Origin: Gammaproteobacteria bacterium RIFCSPHIGHO2_02_FULL_42_13
Lineage (GTDB): Bacteria > Pseudomonadota > Gammaproteobacteria > UBA12402
Length of the DNA: 16,196 bases
Assembly (NCBI GenBank): GCA_001801405.1
Contig: MGXQ01000011.1
Span: 1-16,196 of the forward strand
Direction: 5' to 3'
The notes beneath the pieces are model-generated. The model had not been told where the DNA came from and did not search any database. It saw only the letters and a program-made list of their open reading frames with translations. Shown here piece by piece: positions 14,210 through 16,196 of this stretch. A program made the position numbers and the translations under genes. How positions within the stretch are numbered: the first letter of the stretch is position 1; the number at the start of each line of letters is the position of its first letter.

Positions 14210-15793
14210 ATGTTGAATAGCGCAATCGATGAGACAACCCAAGCAGAATGGCTGAAACACTATCCCATTCTTGTGCAAGAAAAGGATGCGATGTTGCAAG
14301 AAAACCAATTGCTCCAATCCCGATTAGAGCAATATGTGGACGCGTATGATAGGCTCCAGCAACAAGTCAACGAATTATTACGCCATCGTTTTGGATCTCG
14401 ATCTGAAAAGTTTATCGATGTGACGAATCCTCAGCGCGATTTCTTTGCGCAGGATCCCAACGCCGCCGCATTAAAACAAGCAGAAGAGCCCGAAACGATC
14501 GAGATCACTGCCCATCGACGTAAAAAGAAAAGAAGTCTGGCGGACTTAAACCTCCCCATACGAATTGAAATTATTCCGGTGAGTGATGTGGATAAGGTGT
14601 GCACCTGTGGCGAACATAAACAAGTGATCCGATATGAAAAGAAGATACTGGCTCATTATCAGCCGGCTGTCCATGAACTGTTGGAACAGAGGCGAGAAGT
14701 GGTCGCCTGCACGCACGGCTGCGAGCACTCGATGATCACAGCCCCTGCGCCATTACATATTTTACCTAAGGCGAAAGTGACCGAAGAGTTTCTTTCCTTC
14801 TTGATTGTGAGCAAGATGGACGATAGACAACCCCTCTATCATCTTGAACAGCAATTACACGACCGGTATCAAATTGATCTCTCTCGGGAAACAATGGCAA
14901 GATGGTTAATCGCGCTGGTATCAAAGTTACAACCCTTATACAATTTGATGAAAGACGAAATTATTGCTTATGATGTTGCCAGCTGTGATGCGACGATGCT
15001 TCAAGTCTTACGAGAGCCGGATCGATCTGCCCAAACGAAATCTTACGTGTATTGTATGCGCGGAGGGCAACCCGGAAAAGAGTGCGTGCTGTATGATTAT
15101 AATGAGCGTGAGCATAAGATATATGCTGTGAATTGGTTTGAAGGATTTAAAGGCTATATCGAAGTCGATGCCGATCCGTTTTTTGACACGCTGTTTGAAC
15201 GGGAAGGCATTCATGAGGTGAACTGCAATGCCCATGCGCGGAGGAAATTCGAGGCGATAACGAAGGCGGCGGAACGCAAGGGATTGGCCAACGACGCGAT
15301 GCGATACTACTATCAGCTTTATCAAATTGAACGTCAGGCAAAAAAAGAGCATTTGAGCACCGAACAGCGCTATGTGCTGAGAAGAGAAAAGAGCAAGCCG
15401 CTTTTGGATGAATTTTATGGCTGGTTGCAAGCCTCCATGCCAAAGGTATTGCCTCAATCCCCCCTGGGCAAAGCCATTCAATATTGTCTGAATCATTGGA
15501 GTGGACTGATTCGATATTTAGACGATGGACGCTTGGAGTTTGATAACAATGGCACGGAACGAAAAATCAAACCCTTTGTCATTGCACGTAAAAATTTCCT
15601 TTTTGCGACCTCCCAAGATGGGGCCGATGCATTGTGCATGCACTTTAGTTTGATACAAAGTGCCAAGACACATGGATTCGATCCCTATCATTATTATGTG
15701 CATATTTTAAAAGCAATCCCGCATTGCCAAACGGCAGAGGATTATGAAAAATTACTTCCGTGGAATTTAAAAGCCTCCCCTCCTCAAGAATAA
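14210..15793 (+). CDS. tnpC: IS66 family transposase TnpC
   Basis: A 527-residue DDE transposase, of normal length and uninterrupted. Parts in order: an N-terminal coiled coil with leucine repeats (about residues 20-60), the LRHRFGSRSEKF segment, a basic stretch (RRKKKR), a zinc-binding region with C131-x-C133 and C167-THG-C171, a helix-turn-helix-like stretch, and the catalytic core with D260 (SCDATML), D320 (YIEVDAD), CNAHARRKF, and E450 (FDNNGTERKIKPFVIARKNFLF). The C-terminus ends with the family's LLPWN motif (EKLLPWNLK). The ATG at 14210 has no ribosome site close by; an ATG at 14290 is preceded by AAGGA but would drop 27 residues of coiled coil. All catalytic residues are present, so the element may still be able to move. 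Confidence 0.95.
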   Translation: MLNSAIDETTQAEWLKHYPILVQEKDAMLQENQLLQSRLEQYVDAYDRLQQQVNELLRHRFGSRSEKFIDVTNPQRDFFAQDPNAAALKQAEEPETIEITAHRRKKKRSLADLNLPIRIEIIPVSDVDKVCTCGEHKQVIRYEKKILAHYQPAVHELLEQRREVVACTHGCEHSMITAPAPLHILPKAKVTEEFLSFLIVSKMDDRQPLYHLEQQLHDRYQIDLSRETMARWLIALVSKLQPLYNLMKDEIIAYDVASCDATMLQVLREPDRSAQTKSYVYCMRGGQPGKECVLYDYNEREHKIYAVNWFEGFKGYIEVDADPFFDTLFEREGIHEVNCNAHARRKFEAITKAAERKGLANDAMRYYYQLYQIERQAKKEHLSTEQRYVLRREKSKPLLDEFYGWLQASMPKVLPQSPLGKAIQYCLNHWSGLIRYLDDGRLEFDNNGTERKIKPFVIARKNFLFATSQDGADALCMHFSLIQSAKTHGFDPYHYYVHILKAIPHCQTAEDYEKLLPWNLKASPPQE

Positions 15794-15822
15794 ATTATCC
15801 GCAAGAAAAATGATAGTATGCG

Positions 15823-15840
15823 GGTTGGTGCGGCGCTTAT
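15823..15840 (-). repeat. IS66 right terminal inverted repeat
   Basis: GGTTGGTGCGGCGCTTAT, the inverted copy of the left end with an A/G difference internally and T instead of C at the outermost base. It begins 30 bp after the tnpC stop. Confidence 0.85.
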
Positions 15841-15883
15841 GAACGATGAAGATGAAACGCTACTGCCTTGGAATATAAAATGA
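15841..15883 (+). pseudogene. Scrap of a second IS66 transposase C-terminus
   Basis: Directly after the right terminal repeat, one frame reads NDEDETLLPWNIK and stops with TGA at 15881-15883. This parallels the end of the intact TnpC (EDYEKLLPWNLK), and the underlying codons differ mainly at silent positions (TTA/CTA, CTT/CTG, CCG/CCT). The intact copy has its own stop 88 bp upstream, so this is not its tail. I infer a remnant of an older, divergent IS66 copy. The stretch is short, so a chance match is possible. Confidence 0.5.
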
Positions 15884-16170
15884 ATGGAATACAGCAAAGA
15901 GTTAACACGATCACCCGCTTGTTAGGCGCTGACTTGCCCTTGCCGAAAAAAGTCACCGAATCCTTAAAAGCCTTCTCTGGCACGGATATTACGCATGTTC
16001 CAGCGCATCATAAAAAAAGTATCTATCACTTTCTTCATACGGTCAACACAATTACAGCTCGTTATCCGTTTATAAAAACGGATGAGGATTATTCACTGAT
16101 CTCTGAAGCGGATTTAAATAAAATATTAAAAAATATTCAACGATTGTGTCTCAAATTGCTGGTCGACTGA
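15880..16170 (+). CDS. Unrecognised small protein (96 residues)
   Basis: Begins MNGIQQRVNTITRLLGADLPLP and is probably all-helical, with two basic/amphipathic helices (HHKKSIYHFLHTVNTITARYPF; ISEADLNKILKNIQRLCLKLLVD). There is no signal peptide or membrane span, and I recognise no family. I chose the ATG at 15880, whose first bases overlap the TGA of the preceding scrap as ATGA, an arrangement typical of translational coupling. A TTG at 15868 would add four residues. No clear Shine-Dalgarno is seen. It may be a passenger gene of the older IS66 relic or an independent gene, and it is complete within the window. Confidence 0.5.
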   Translation: MNGIQQRVNTITRLLGADLPLPKKVTESLKAFSGTDITHVPAHHKKSIYHFLHTVNTITARYPFIKTDEDYSLISEADLNKILKNIQRLCLKLLVD

Positions 16171-16196
16171 AAAATTGTTTTATGATCAATTACTAA

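Larger units (their letters stand above)
13321..15840 (+). mobile_element. Complete IS66-family insertion sequence (2520 bp)
   Basis: Carries the three genes of the family, tnpA, tnpB and tnpC, in the usual order, all with open frames. The left terminal repeat at 13321-13338 begins GTAAGCGCCGCATCAACC, and the right at 15823-15840 is its reverse complement at 16 of 18 positions (mismatches at the outermost base and one internal base). GTAAGCG is the usual IS66 end. The size is within the normal 2.5-2.7 kb. IS66 elements normally make an 8-bp target duplication; here the flanks are AATACAAC on the left and GAACGATG on the right, so there is none. The left end cuts off the minus-strand gene at 12676-13320. 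Confidence 0.92.

Noticed and set aside
15008..15496. 162-codon minus-strand frame
   Set aside because: It is antisense to the catalytic core of tnpC, which is clearly coding on the + strand.

Overview
The window looks like a piece of chromosome from a low-to-mid GC gammaproteobacterium, most like Legionellales/Coxiella relatives. The basis is the close similarity of Pgi, EF-P, EpmA, PriA and PrlC to gammaproteobacterial forms, the efp-epmA pairing, and intergenic spaces full of palindromic repeats. The placement is an inference; no rRNA or other decisive marker is present.

Layout. (1) A 5'-truncated pgi on the + strand (to 1592) converges on a minus-strand block that runs 6941 to 1618: a degenerate two-domain AAA+ protein of the ClpA/ClpB type, a pair of short palindromes, efp, epmA and a multi-spanning membrane protein with a GT-C-like acidic motif. 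EF-P keeps the modifiable lysine K34 and EpmA is its lysine ligase, so enzyme and substrate are encoded back to back. EpmA lacks the usual C-terminal tail and its last codons overlap the start of the membrane protein. (2) On the + strand follow a 64-residue acidic protein, a 253-bp multi-hairpin repeat element, and priA (replication restart helicase). priA ends tail to tail with a minus-strand gene for an unrecognised protein with a very acidic C-terminus. (3) A 0.5-kb gene-free stretch (10085-10601) holds two different palindromic elements, one of them a 219-bp near-perfect-register palindrome with four copies of a 15-bp motif. It leads into prlC (oligopeptidase A), whose promoter gives an almost leaderless mRNA. 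(4) Downstream is a minus-strand gene cut off at its 5' end by a complete 2.52-kb IS66-family element (tnpA, tnpB, tnpC and matching terminal inverted repeats). Beyond its right end is a scrap resembling the C-terminus of a second IS66 transposase, then a small unrecognised gene.

Most of the genes are housekeeping. The unusual content is: an Hsp100-like protein that has lost key residues of one ATPase site, the catalytic residues of the other, and both pore loops; three classes of palindromic elements, one class shared between the efp and prlC upstream regions; a truncated gene whose product carries two copies of an acidic dileucine-like motif at its C-terminus; and an IS66 copy with no target duplication.
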